From Streptomyces tendae (GTDB lineage: Bacteria > Actinomycetota > Actinomycetes > Streptomycetales > Streptomycetaceae): a DNA stretch of 64,000 nt. The notes beneath the pieces were generated by a model. The model was not told where the DNA came from and made no database searches. It saw nothing but the letters and a program-made list of their open reading frames with translations. Below are positions 16,904 to 26,371 of this stretch, in pieces. Every line of letters begins with the position of its first letter. The stretch's first letter is position 1. The stretch is from positions 3,038,001 to 3,102,000 of the forward strand of contig NZ_CP043959.1 in NCBI RefSeq assembly GCF_008632955.1. Reading direction: 5' to 3'. A program made the translations under genes and the position numbers.

Positions 16904-17919
16904 CGCAGCCCGTCTCCCCGCCGCGGGACAGCACCGACAAGGTGCCGTCGGCCGCCGAGAAGCCCGCCTGGCGGGCCGTGTTTTTCCGCGCCGACGTGCG
17001 CACCCTGTCCCTGCTCGGCGTACTCGCCGTGCTGATCCTGATCGGCGGCCTCACCAAGCCGGACCAGTTCCTGGACACCCGCAACCTCCAGCTGGTCCTC
17101 ACCCAGGCGTCCGTCATCGGTGTCGTCACCGTCGGCATGACCTTCGTGATCATCTCCGGCGGCATCGACCTGTCGGTCGGCGCGATCGTCGCCCTCGCCT
17201 CGGTGTGGGCCACCACCGTCGCCACCCAGGAGTACGGCTTCGCCGGCATCCTCTTCACCGCCGTCCTGGTCGGACTCGGCTGCGGCCTGGTCAACGGGGT
17301 GCTCATCGCGTACGGCGGGATGGTGCCGTTCATCGCCACCCTCGCCATGCTCGCCTCCGCCCGCGGCCTCGCCCTGCAGATCACCGACGGGCGGACGCAG
17401 ATCGTCACCGTCGACAGCGTCCTCGATCTCGGCGAGCGCGACGCCTACGTGCTGGGCGTCCCCCCGCTGGTGCTGGTGTTCGCCGCGGTCACCGTCATCG
17501 GCTGGCTGGTCCTGAACCGCACCACGTTCGGCCGCCGCTCCGTCGCCGTCGGCGGCAACGCGGAGGCCGCCCGGCTGGCCGGCATCGACGTCCGCCGCCA
17601 GCGGCTCTACCTGTACCTGCTGTCCGGGCTGTGCTGCGGCATCGCCGCGTTCCTGCTGATCGTGCTGGCCGGCTCCGGCCAGAACACCAACGGCAACCTC
17701 TACGAACTCGACGCCATCGCCGCCGCGATCATCGGCGGCACCCTGCTCACCGGGGGCCGCGGCACCATCGTCGGCTCCGTCCTCGGCGTCCTGATCTTCA
17801 CCACCATCACCAACATCTTCGCCCTGAACAACCTGCAGACCGACGTCCAGCAGATCGCCAAGGGCGCGATCATCGTCGCCGCCGTGCTGGTCCAGCGGCG
17901 TACCGCGAGCACGACCTGA
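16900..17919 (+). CDS. Sugar ABC transporter permease (RbsC type)
   Basis: A 339-residue permease with 8-10 predicted helices, of the BPD_transp_2 family used by CUT2 sugar importers. GMTFVIISGGIDLSVGAIVAL, FIATLAMLASARGLAL, RRSVAVGGNAEAARLAGI and AAAIIGGTLLTGGRGTIVGS are conserved family segments. One permease gene normally supplies both copies in this class, and only one is present. Coupled to the ATPase by a 4-base overlap; the substrate-binding protein follows 17 bases later. Confidence 0.95.
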   Translation: MTQPVSPPRDSTDKVPSAAEKPAWRAVFFRADVRTLSLLGVLAVLILIGGLTKPDQFLDTRNLQLVLTQASVIGVVTVGMTFVIISGGIDLSVGAIVALASVWATTVATQEYGFAGILFTAVLVGLGCGLVNGVLIAYGGMVPFIATLAMLASARGLALQITDGRTQIVTVDSVLDLGERDAYVLGVPPLVLVFAAVTVIGWLVLNRTTFGRRSVAVGGNAEAARLAGIDVRRQRLYLYLLSGLCCGIAAFLLIVLAGSGQNTNGNLYELDAIAAAIIGGTLLTGGRGTIVGSVLGVLIFTTITNIFALNNLQTDVQQIAKGAIIVAAVLVQRRTASTT

Positions 17920-17936
17920 GGGAAGGGTTCACCGCC

Positions 17937-18986
17937 ATGCCAGAGCCGACGTTCACCAGCCGCAGAGGGCTTCTCTTCGGAGCCGCCGCCGTCTCCGCCG
18001 GCGCCCTCGTCACCGGCTGCACCAGCAACGAGCCCAGCGGCGGCGACGAGCCCGCCGCCGACAACCAGCCGGCCGCCGACGACAAGCCCGGCAAGCAGGT
18101 CACCATCGGCTTCGCCGGACCGCAGGCCGACCACGGCTGGCTCAACGCAATCAACGACAACGCCAAGAAGCGCGCCGAGAAATACTCCGACGTCACGCTG
18201 GAGAGCACCGAGGGCTCCAACGACACGGCCCAGCAGATCGGCCAGATCGAGACCCTCATCAACAAGAAGGTCGACGTCCTGGTCATCCTGCCGGCCGACG
18301 GCAAGGCGCTCACCCAGGTCGGCCTGAAGGCCATGCGCGCCGGCATCCCGGTCGTCAACCTCGACCGCATCTTCAACACTCCGCAGGCGTACCGCTGCTG
18401 GGTCGGCGGTGACAACTACGGCATGGGCCTGAACGCCGGGCACTACATCGGCGAGAAGCTCAAGGACAAGTCCGACGCCAAGGTCATCGAGCTGGCCGGC
18501 CTGGACAACCTGGAGCTGACCAAGCAGCGCACCCAGGGCTTCGACGACGCGCTGAAGAACTACCCGAACATCCGCAAGGTGGCCCGCCAGGCCGCCGAGT
18601 TCACCGTCGAGTCCGGCCAGGCCAAGATGGCGCAACTGCTCCAGGCCCAGTCGCAGTTCGACGCGCTGTGGAACCACGACGACGACCAGGGCGTGGGCGC
18701 CCTGCGCGCCATCGAACAGGCCGGCCGGGACGACTTCCTGATGGTGGGCGGCGCCGGGGCGCTCTCCGCGTTCGAGGCCATCAAGGCCGACAACGGAGTC
18801 CTCAAGGCCACCGTCCTGTACCCGCCGACCATGGCCGCCTCCGCCATCGACCTCGCTCGCGCCCTCGGCCAGGGCAAGGGCATCGGCGGCCTGGCCGAGT
18901 TCGAGATCCCCTCGTCGGTGACCTGCTACTCGGCCGTCGTCGACAAGGAGAACGTCGACCAGTACATGCCCACCGGCTTCCGGTGA
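17937..18986 (+). CDS. Sugar ABC transporter substrate-binding lipoprotein (RbsB type)
   Basis: A 349-residue periplasmic-binding-protein type 1 domain. The N-terminus combines a Tat-like twin arginine (TSRRGLLFGAAAV) with a lipobox ending VTGC, so the mature protein is a membrane-anchored lipoprotein. A Gly/Asp/Pro-rich linker precedes the domain. VTIGFAGPQADHGWLNAIND, INKKVDVLVILPADG and RAGIPVVNLDR are typical of ribose/xylose/inositol binders. The actual sugar cannot be read from sequence. Third gene of the importer operon. Confidence 0.94.
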   Translation: MPEPTFTSRRGLLFGAAAVSAGALVTGCTSNEPSGGDEPAADNQPAADDKPGKQVTIGFAGPQADHGWLNAINDNAKKRAEKYSDVTLESTEGSNDTAQQIGQIETLINKKVDVLVILPADGKALTQVGLKAMRAGIPVVNLDRIFNTPQAYRCWVGGDNYGMGLNAGHYIGEKLKDKSDAKVIELAGLDNLELTKQRTQGFDDALKNYPNIRKVARQAAEFTVESGQAKMAQLLQAQSQFDALWNHDDDQGVGALRAIEQAGRDDFLMVGGAGALSAFEAIKADNGVLKATVLYPPTMAASAIDLARALGQGKGIGGLAEFEIPSSVTCYSAVVDKENVDQYMPTGFR

Positions 18987-19018
18987 GGAGCCCCGCTCCA
19001 CGGGCCTGACCAGCCCAC

Positions 19019-19040
19019 CGGGCGGGGACCGCCCCGCCCG
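19019..19040 (+). terminator. Hairpin after the binding-protein gene, possible partial terminator or mRNA stabiliser
   Basis: CGGGCGGGG, four bases, CCCCGCCCG: a perfect 9-base stem 33 bases after the stop of the binding-protein gene and 26 before the next start. Such stems often let the binding protein be made in excess over downstream genes. Confidence 0.45.
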
Positions 19041-19065
19041 TCACGACGACGAGGAGGACTTCCGA

Positions 19066-20274
19066 ATGGCACAGCCGCAAGCGTCCGAAGGGGCGGAAAC
19101 GGGGAAGCCACCGCTGCGCATCGGCATGGTCGGTTACGCCTTCATGGGCGCCGCCCACTCCCAGGGCTGGCGCACCGTGGGACGCGTCTTCGACCTGCCG
19201 CTCCGCCCCGACATGGCCGTGATCTGCGGCCGGGACGCCGACGCCGTGCGGGCGGCGGCCGACCGGCACGGCTGGGCGGAGGCCGGGACCGACTGGCGCG
19301 CGCTGGTGGAGCGCGACGACATCGACCTCGTCGACATCTGCACCCCCGGCGACAGCCACGCCGAGATCGCGCTGGCCGCGCTGGCCGCGGGCAAGCACGT
19401 GCTGTGCGAGAAGCCCCTCGCCAACACCGTCACCGAGGCGGAGGCGATGGCCCGCGCCGCACAGGACGCGCAGGCCCGCGGCCAGGTCGCCATGGTCGGC
19501 TTCAACTACCGCCGGGTGCCCGCCACCGCACTGGCCCGGCGGATGGTGGAGGAGGGCCGCATCGGCACCCTGCGGCACGTGCGGGTGGTCTACCTCCAGG
19601 ACTGGCTGGTGGACCCGCAGTTCCCGCTCACCTGGCGGCTGCGCCGGGAACAGGCGGGATCCGGCTCGCTCGGCGACCTCGGCGCGCACATCGTCGACCT
19701 CGCCCAGTACCTGGCCGGCGAGCAGCTCGCGGGCGTCTCCGCGCTCACCGAGACGTTCGTCAAGGAGCGGCCGCTGCCCACCGCGCCCAGCAGTGGCCTG
19801 GCCGCCGTCTCCTCGGCGGGCACCGGGCCGGTCACCGTGGACGACGCCGCCCTGTTCACCGGCCGGTTCACCTCCGGCGCCCTGGCGTCCTTCGAGGCCA
19901 CCCGGTACGCCACCGGACGCAAGAACGCCCTGCGGATCGAACTCAACGGCGAGCGCGGCTCGCTCGCCTTCGACCTGGAGCGGCTCAACGAGCTGGAGTA
20001 CCACGACGGCACCGGGTCCGCGACGCACGGCGGCTTCCGCCGGATCCTCGTCACCGAGCCCGACCACCCCTACCTCGACGCCTGGTGGCCGCCGGGCCAC
20101 GGCCTCGGCTACGAGCACACCTTCGCGCACCAGGCCCGCGACCTGGTCCACGCCGTCGCCGAGGGCCGCAGCCCCGAGCCGTCCTTCGCCGACGGACTCC
20201 AGGTGCAGCGGGTCCTCGCGGCGGTGGAGGAGAGCGCCGAGAAGAACGCCGTCTACACCCCGATCGCCGCCTGA
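19066..20274 (+). CDS. Gfo/Idh/MocA-family sugar or cyclitol dehydrogenase
   Basis: A 402-residue NAD(P)-dependent oxidoreductase. The Rossmann start is RIGMVGYAFMGAAHSQGW, DLVDICTPGDSHAEIA follows, and the signature HVLCEKPLANT contains the catalytic Lys. The C-terminal half is the usual substrate-binding sheet (GSLGDLGAHIVDLAQYL with the His of this family). RBS GAGGAGG before the ATG. It is followed after 15 bases by a TIM-barrel isomerase. This pairing, next to a sugar importer, is typical of inositol, rhizopine or 3-keto-sugar catabolism; I cannot choose among these from sequence. Confidence 0.92.
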   Translation: MAQPQASEGAETGKPPLRIGMVGYAFMGAAHSQGWRTVGRVFDLPLRPDMAVICGRDADAVRAAADRHGWAEAGTDWRALVERDDIDLVDICTPGDSHAEIALAALAAGKHVLCEKPLANTVTEAEAMARAAQDAQARGQVAMVGFNYRRVPATALARRMVEEGRIGTLRHVRVVYLQDWLVDPQFPLTWRLRREQAGSGSLGDLGAHIVDLAQYLAGEQLAGVSALTETFVKERPLPTAPSSGLAAVSSAGTGPVTVDDAALFTGRFTSGALASFEATRYATGRKNALRIELNGERGSLAFDLERLNELEYHDGTGSATHGGFRRILVTEPDHPYLDAWWPPGHGLGYEHTFAHQARDLVHAVAEGRSPEPSFADGLQVQRVLAAVEESAEKNAVYTPIAA

Positions 20275-20289
20275 GGAGGACGGATACGG

Positions 20290-21288
<999 letters not shown>

Positions 21289-21306
21289 CCGACGCGGGCC
21301 CGGCGA

Positions 21307-21355
21307 CAGGCCGGGGACGGGGGCCGGCGAAGCCGTCGGCCCCCGCTCCGGCCTG
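21307..21355 (+). terminator. Strong hairpin ending the sugar operon
   Basis: CAGGCCGG (21307-21314) pairs with CCGGCCTG (21348-21355), and inside it GGGGGCCG pairs with CGGCCCCC. It lies 18 bases after the isomerase stop codon. Confidence 0.65.
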
Positions 21356-21366
21356 CCCGGAACCCG

Positions 21367-21392
21367 CTTTGTCCTCTCGTGGGAAAAAGTTG
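21367..21392. promoter_or_regulatory. Predicted ROK operator (site 2), upstream of the secreted ThuA/DUF1080 gene
   Basis: CTTTGTCC-N7-GGAAAAAG with the same spacing and outer blocks as the site at 13311-13336 before the ROK gene. It lies about 160 bases upstream of the GTG at 21550. It implies common control by the ROK protein. Confidence 0.5.
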
Positions 21393-21549
21393 AACCAGTC
21401 GCGGTCCAAGGGGTGTTGCCCCAGGAAGAACGCGGTTACCGTCCCTGAAGTGTTCAGGACACCCACGCCTCCGGGGTGACGGCGCACCCCGGCGCCCGCA
21501 CGATCAGCACCTGTTCCGTACGGCCCCATCCCGTTCCCGGAGGGACTTC

Positions 21550-24500
21550 GTGCACAGAAGAAGACTCAAATCCACCCGCACCACGACACGCCCCGCCTTC
21601 CGCACCACCCTCGCCCTCGTCACGGGCCTGCTGCTGGCCGTGGGCACCCCGGCCACCGTCGCCGGCGCCCACCCCGGCCACCCGGAGCACGACCAGCCGG
21701 CCGCGGCCGAGGGCCAGTTCCAGCAGGTTCCGCTCGCCAAGGGCGAGCCCGAGACGGGCGAGCCGATGTCGCTCGCCGTGCTGCCGGACCGCAGCGTGCT
21801 GCACACCTCCCGGGACGGCACCCTGCGCCTCACCGACGCGGGCGGCACCACCAAGGTCGCCGGCCGCCTCGACGTGTACAACCACGACGAGGAGGGTCTG
21901 CAGGGAGTCGGGGTCGACCCCGACTTCGAGACCAACCGGGCTATCTACCTCTACTACGCCCCGCCGCTCGACACCCCCGCCGGGGACGCCCCGGAGAACG
22001 GCACCGCCGCGGACTTCGCCAAGTTCGACGGCGTCAACCGCCTCTCCCGGTTCGTGCTGAACCCCAACGGGACCCTGGACCTCTCCAGCGAGAAGAAGGT
22101 CCTCGACGTCGCGGCCTCCCGCGGCACCTGCTGCCACGTCGGCGGCGACATCGACTTCGACGCCGAGGGCAACCTCTACCTGTCCACCGGCGACGACACC
22201 AACCCCTTCGCCTCCGACGGCTACACGCCGATCGACGAGCGGCCGGACCGCAACCCCGCGTTCGACGCGCGCCGCAGCTCCGGCAACACCAACGACCTGC
22301 GCGGCAAGATCCTGCGCATCAAGGTCGCCGAGGACGGCTCCTACACCATCCCGGAGGGCAACCTCTTCCCGCCGGGCACCGACAAGACCCGTCCCGAGAT
22401 CTACGCGATGGGCTTCCGCAACCCGTTCCGCATCAGCGTGGACGAGAAGACCGGCATCGTCTACGTCGGTGACTACGGTCCCGACGCCGGCGCCGCCAGC
22501 CCCACCCGCGGCCCCGCCGGACAGGTCGAGTTCGCCAAGGTGACGAAGGCCGCCAACTTCGGCTGGCCGTTCTGCACCGGCGACAACGACGCCTACGTCG
22601 ACTACGACTTCGCCACCGGCGCCTCGGGTGACAAGTTCGACTGCTCCGCGCCGAAGAACACCTCCCGGCACAACACCGGCCTGGTCGACCTGCCGCCCGC
22701 CCAGCCCGCCTGGATCCCCTACGACGACGGCTCCGTCCCCGAGTTCGGCACCGGCTCCGAGTCCCCGATGGGCGGCCCGGTCTACCGCTACGACCCCGAC
22801 CTGGAGTCCTCGGTGAAGTTTCCCGAGGAGTTCGACGGCGACTTCTTCGCGGGTGAGTTCGGACGCCGCTGGATCAAGCGCATCGAGCAGAACGAGGACG
22901 GCTCGGTCGCGAAGATCAACGACTTCCCGTGGACCGGCACCCAGATCATGGACATGGAGTTCGGCCCCGACGGCGCGCTCTACGTCCTCGACTACGGCCT
23001 CTCCTGGTTCCAGGGCGACCAGTACTCCGGGCTGTACCGCATCGAGAACGCCGAGGACGGCTTCTCCCCGATCGTCGGGGTGACCGCCGACCGGACGTCC
23101 GGCGCGGCCGGACTGAAGGTCACGTTCACCGCCACCGCCGAGGACGCCGACTCCCCGGAGCTCACCTACGCCTGGGACTTCGGCGACGGCACCAAGGGCG
23201 AGGGACTCACCCCCACCCACAAGTACAAGAAGGTCGGCACCTACACCGCGACCTTCACCGCAACCGACCCCGAGGGCAACACCGGCAACGCCAGCGCCCG
23301 GATCGTCGTCGGCAACACCGAGCCGACGGTGAAGATCGAGGTCCCCGGCAACGGCAGCCTGGCCGCCTTCGGTGAGCCCGTGCCGTTCAAGGTCACCGTC
23401 ACCGACCCCGAGGAGACGATCGACTGCTCCAAGGTCAAGGTCGCCTACAGCCTCGGCCACGACTCCCACGCCCACGAGCTCACCAGCGAGACGGGCTGCG
23501 AGGGCACCCTCAAGCCGCCCGCCGGTGACGGCGGCCACGACCCCAACGCCAACATCTACGGTGTCGTCGGCGCCAGTTACACCGACGGCGGAGCCAACGG
23601 CCAGGAGGCGCTGACCGGCACCGCGCGCACCGTCGTCCAGCCGCTGCACCGCCAGGCCGAGCACTTCACCGCCCAGTCCGGCGTGAACGTCTTCGACAAG
23701 ACGCAGGCCAACGGCGGCAAGACCGTCGGTGACATCCACGACGGCGACTGGATCTCCTTCAGCCCCTACCGCTTCGACGGGCAGAAGAAGATGACCGTAC
23801 GGGCCTCCTCCGGCGGCTCCGGCGGCTTCGTCGAGCTGCGCACCGGCTCGCCCGAGGGCCCGCTGCACGGCTCGGCGTACATCCCGCCGACCGGCAGCTG
23901 GGAGACGTTCCAGGACGTCGACGTCCCGCTGCGGGCACTGCCGAAGAAGACCACCGAGATCTACCTGGTCTTCAGGGGCGGTGACGGCGCGCTGTACGAC
24001 GTGGACGACTTCGAGTTCTCCGACGAGCCGTTCAAGCAGGGCAAGAAGGTCCTGGTCTTCTCGAAGACCGCCGGCTTCCGGCACGACTCCATCGAGACCG
24101 GCGTCGCCGCCCTGAAGGAACTCGGCGCCCCGGCCGGCATCTCGGTCACGGCGACCGAGGAGGCCCGGCAGTTCACCACCGCCAACCTCGCCAAGTACGA
24201 CGCGGTGGCCTTCCTGTCCACCACCGGTGACGTGCTGAACGCCGAGCAGCAGCAGGCGTTCGAGAACTACGTCAAGAACGGCGGCGGCTACATGGGCATC
24301 CACGCCGCCGCCGACACCGAGTACGACTGGGAGTTCTACGGCGGACTCGTAGGCGCGTACTTCCACTCGCACCCGGCCATCCAGAAGGCCACCGTGCGCG
24401 TCGAGGACCACGACCACCCCGCGACCGCCCACCTGGACGACGCGTGGGAACGGACCGACGAGTGGTACAACTACCGCACCAACCCGCGTGAGCAGGCCAA

Positions 24501-25263
24501 GGTCCTCGCCACCCTGGACGAGACCACCTACCAGGGCGGCAACATGAAGGGCGACCACCCGATCGCCTGGTGCCAGACCTATGGCGGCGGCCGCTCCTTC
24601 TACACGGGCGGCGGCCACACCAAGGAGTCGTACGCCGACGAGGCCTTCCGCACCCATCTGCTCGGCGGTCTGCAGTACGCCACCGGCCAGGTGAAGGCGG
24701 ACTGCAAGCCGGACAAGGGCTACCGGAAGATCTTCAACGGCCAGACCCTGGACGGCTGGAAGCAGGCCGGCCCCGGCAAGTTCAACGTCGTGGACGGTAC
24801 CCTGCAGTCCGAGGGCGGCATGGGTCTGCTCTGGTACCAGGCCAAGGAGCTGGGGTCGTACTCGCTCAAGCTCGACTGGAAGATGAGCGGCGACGACAAC
24901 TCCGGTGTCTTCGTGGGCTTCCCGGCCTCCGACGACCCGTGGTCGGCGGTCGACAGGGGTTACGAGGTCCAGATCGACGCGACGGACGCGGTGGACCGCA
25001 CCACGGGTGCGATCTACACGTTCAAGGCGGCGAACATCAAGGCCCGTGACCAGGTGCTGCGCCCGCCGGGGCAGTGGAACTCCTACGAGATCAAGGTCCA
25101 GGGCGAGCGGCTGCAGGTGTTCCTCAACGGAGTCAAGATCAACGACTTCACCAACAAGGACCCGCAGCGGAGCCTGACCGACGGGTACATCGGTCTGCAG
25201 AACCACGGGGCCGCGGACCATGTGTCCTTCCGCAACATCCAGCTGAAGGAACTGCCCTCCTAG
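21550..25263 (+). CDS. Secreted multidomain carbohydrate-active protein (PQQ-type propeller, PKD, CBM6, ThuA, DUF1080)
   Basis: A 1237-residue secreted protein. The GTG start at 21550 follows CCGGAGGGA. A signal peptide covers about residues 1-40. Residues 60-500 form a glucose/sorbosone-dehydrogenase-like propeller (DFETNRAIYLYYAPP, GDDTNPFASDG, RNPFRISVDEKTG). PKD follows at 508-588 (YAWDFGDGT), and CBM6-like at 700-825 (QAEHFTAQSGV, GDWISF). ThuA-like lies at 832-1047 (VLVFSKTAGFRHDSI, GGYMGIHAAADTEYDW). A C-terminal DUF1080 domain (1056-1237, IFNGQTLDGWK) belongs to the 3-keto-disaccharide hydrolase family. Together with the nearby Gfo/Idh, isomerase and importer genes this suggests extracellular handling of a glycoside, perhaps through a 3-keto intermediate. 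That role is inference. Confidence 0.92.
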   Translation: MHRRRLKSTRTTTRPAFRTTLALVTGLLLAVGTPATVAGAHPGHPEHDQPAAAEGQFQQVPLAKGEPETGEPMSLAVLPDRSVLHTSRDGTLRLTDAGGTTKVAGRLDVYNHDEEGLQGVGVDPDFETNRAIYLYYAPPLDTPAGDAPENGTAADFAKFDGVNRLSRFVLNPNGTLDLSSEKKVLDVAASRGTCCHVGGDIDFDAEGNLYLSTGDDTNPFASDGYTPIDERPDRNPAFDARRSSGNTNDLRGKILRIKVAEDGSYTIPEGNLFPPGTDKTRPEIYAMGFRNPFRISVDEKTGIVYVGDYGPDAGAASPTRGPAGQVEFAKVTKAANFGWPFCTGDNDAYVDYDFATGASGDKFDCSAPKNTSRHNTGLVDLPPAQPAWIPYDDGSVPEFGTGSESPMGGPVYRYDPDLESSVKFPEEFDGDFFAGEFGRRWIKRIEQNEDGSVAKINDFPWTGTQIMDMEFGPDGALYVLDYGLSWFQGDQYSGLYRIENAEDGFSPIVGVTADRTSGAAGLKVTFTATAEDADSPELTYAWDFGDGTKGEGLTPTHKYKKVGTYTATFTATDPEGNTGNASARIVVGNTEPTVKIEVPGNGSLAAFGEPVPFKVTVTDPEETIDCSKVKVAYSLGHDSHAHELTSETGCEGTLKPPAGDGGHDPNANIYGVVGASYTDGGANGQEALTGTARTVVQPLHRQAEHFTAQSGVNVFDKTQANGGKTVGDIHDGDWISFSPYRFDGQKKMTVRASSGGSGGFVELRTGSPEGPLHGSAYIPPTGSWETFQDVDVPLRALPKKTTEIYLVFRGGDGALYDVDDFEFSDEPFKQGKKVLVFSKTAGFRHDSIETGVAALKELGAPAGISVTATEEARQFTTANLAKYDAVAFLSTTGDVLNAEQQQAFENYVKNGGGYMGIHAAADTEYDWEFYGGLVGAYFHSHPAIQKATVRVEDHDHPATAHLDDAWERTDEWYNYRTNPREQAKVLATLDETTYQGGNMKGDHPIAWCQTYGGGRSFYTGGGHTKESYADEAFRTHLLGGLQYATGQVKADCKPDKGYRKIFNGQTLDGWKQAGPGKFNVVDGTLQSEGGMGLLWYQAKELGSYSLKLDWKMSGDDNSGVFVGFPASDDPWSAVDRGYEVQIDATDAVDRTTGAIYTFKAANIKARDQVLRPPGQWNSYEIKVQGERLQVFLNGVKINDFTNKDPQRSLTDGYIGLQNHGAADHVSFRNIQLKELPS

Positions 25264-25320
25264 GGCACCGAGAACGGCGGCGGGCGAAGGACGCCGGACC
25301 TCCGCCCCCGGGCCTCGCGG

Positions 25321-25760
25321 CCCGACACCCCGTCGAGCAGGGCCTGCATCCAGCAGGTCGTGACCGGCACCCGCCGAGCAGGGCCGGCACCCCGCCGATC
25401 CTGGCCTGCACCCCGCCGAGCAGGGGCCTGCATCCAGCAGGTCCGTGACCCGGCACCCGCCGAGCAGGGCCGGCACCCCGCCGATCCTTGGCTGGCACCC
25501 GTCGAGCAGGGGCCTGCATCCAGCAGGTCCGTGACCCGGCACCCGCCGAGCAGGGCCGGCACCCCGCCGATCCTTGGCCTGGCACCCCGTCGAGCAGGGG
25601 CCTGCATCCAGCCTGCAGCAGGTCCGTGACCCGGCACCCGCCGAGCAGGGCCGGCACCCGCCGATCCTTGGCCTGGCACCCCGTCGAGCAGGGCCTGCAT
25701 CCAGCAGGTCCGTGACCCGGCACCGCCGATCCTTGGCCTGGCACCCCGCCGACCAAGGGC
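25321..25760 (+). repeat. About five tandem 84-93-base units, each with a CCTGC-ATCCA-GCAGG hairpin
   Basis: CCTGCATCCAGCAGG recurs at 25343, 25427, 25513, 25601 and 25694. Each unit then runs through CCGTGACCCGGCAC, CCGCCGAGCAGGGCCGGCAC, CCGCCGATCCTTGGC and a CGTCGAGCAGGGG block. The hairpin extends to an 8-pair stem (GGGCCTGC with GCAGGTCC, one G-T). Copies differ mainly by single-base G or C run changes. No frame gives a recognisable protein. It begins about 60 bases after the stop of the large secreted gene. Confidence 0.85.
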
Positions 25761-26350
25761 CGGCACCCCGCCGGCCCTTGGCCCGGCACTCTGGTCGGCC
25801 TTCGGGTCCGGCATCCGCCGGCCCCGGATCGGCACCCCGCCGGTCTTCGGCCCGGCACCCTGTCCGTCCCTCGGACCGAGCGCATGCCCGGTCCTGATTC
25901 CGGCACCGCACCTGGGCCTGGCCGGGTCCAGCGCCCCACTCACGGCTCAAGCACTACGTCCGGCTCATGGCCCAGGTACAACGCCTGGTCCCGGGCCGGG
26001 CACCGGGCCTGGCCTTCGGGCAGGGCACCGGGCCTGGTTCTCGGGTCAGGCATCGGCTTGGTTCTCAGGCCCACAGTGCCCGGTTCCCGGGCCGGGCACC
26101 GCGTCCGGCTTTTGGGCCATGGCACACCGTCCGGCCCATGGGCCGGTGAACCGCCGGGCCCCGGGCCCGGTGCACCGCACCGCTCGCCGGGCCCGGCCGC
26201 CGGCCGGGTCCGCCTGCCGGGCCCCACGGCCCGGCAACCCGGCCGGCCCCCGGGCCGGGCACACCGCACGGCTCGGGAACCGGCGCACCGCCGGTTCCCG
26301 AGAACCGGCAACCCGCCCGGCCCCGGGCCGGCGTACCGCCACCCGGTTCG
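25761..26350 (+). repeat. Degenerate GGCACC/CCGG palindrome array before the Ebo-type operon
   Basis: The repeat region continues as shorter 22-30-base units built on GGGCCGGGCACCG, CCGGGCCTGG and CCGGTTCCCG, many self-complementary, for example CCGGGCCCCGGGCCCGG near 26157 and CGGTTCCCGAGAACCG near 26300. It runs almost up to the AAGGAGG of the operon's first gene at 26372. No gene is supportable here, and whatever starts transcription of the operon must be in or near this array. Confidence 0.65.
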
Positions 26351-26371
26351 CGTTCGACAAGGAGGCTGCCC

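Noticed and set aside
21454-25950. A 1498-codon open frame on the minus strand opposite the secreted ThuA gene and the repeat array
   Set aside because: It is antisense to a clear multidomain gene, has the usual GC-rich Gly/Val/Leu shadow composition, and its first part only translates the tandem repeats (PCSTGCQAKDRR-like). No domain and no ribosome-binding site.
25321-26350. Possible CRISPR array
   Set aside because: Units are 84-93 bases with internal subrepeats, spacers are themselves repetitive, and no cas genes are in the window. The layout is a tandem or palindromic repeat, not direct repeats with unique spacers.
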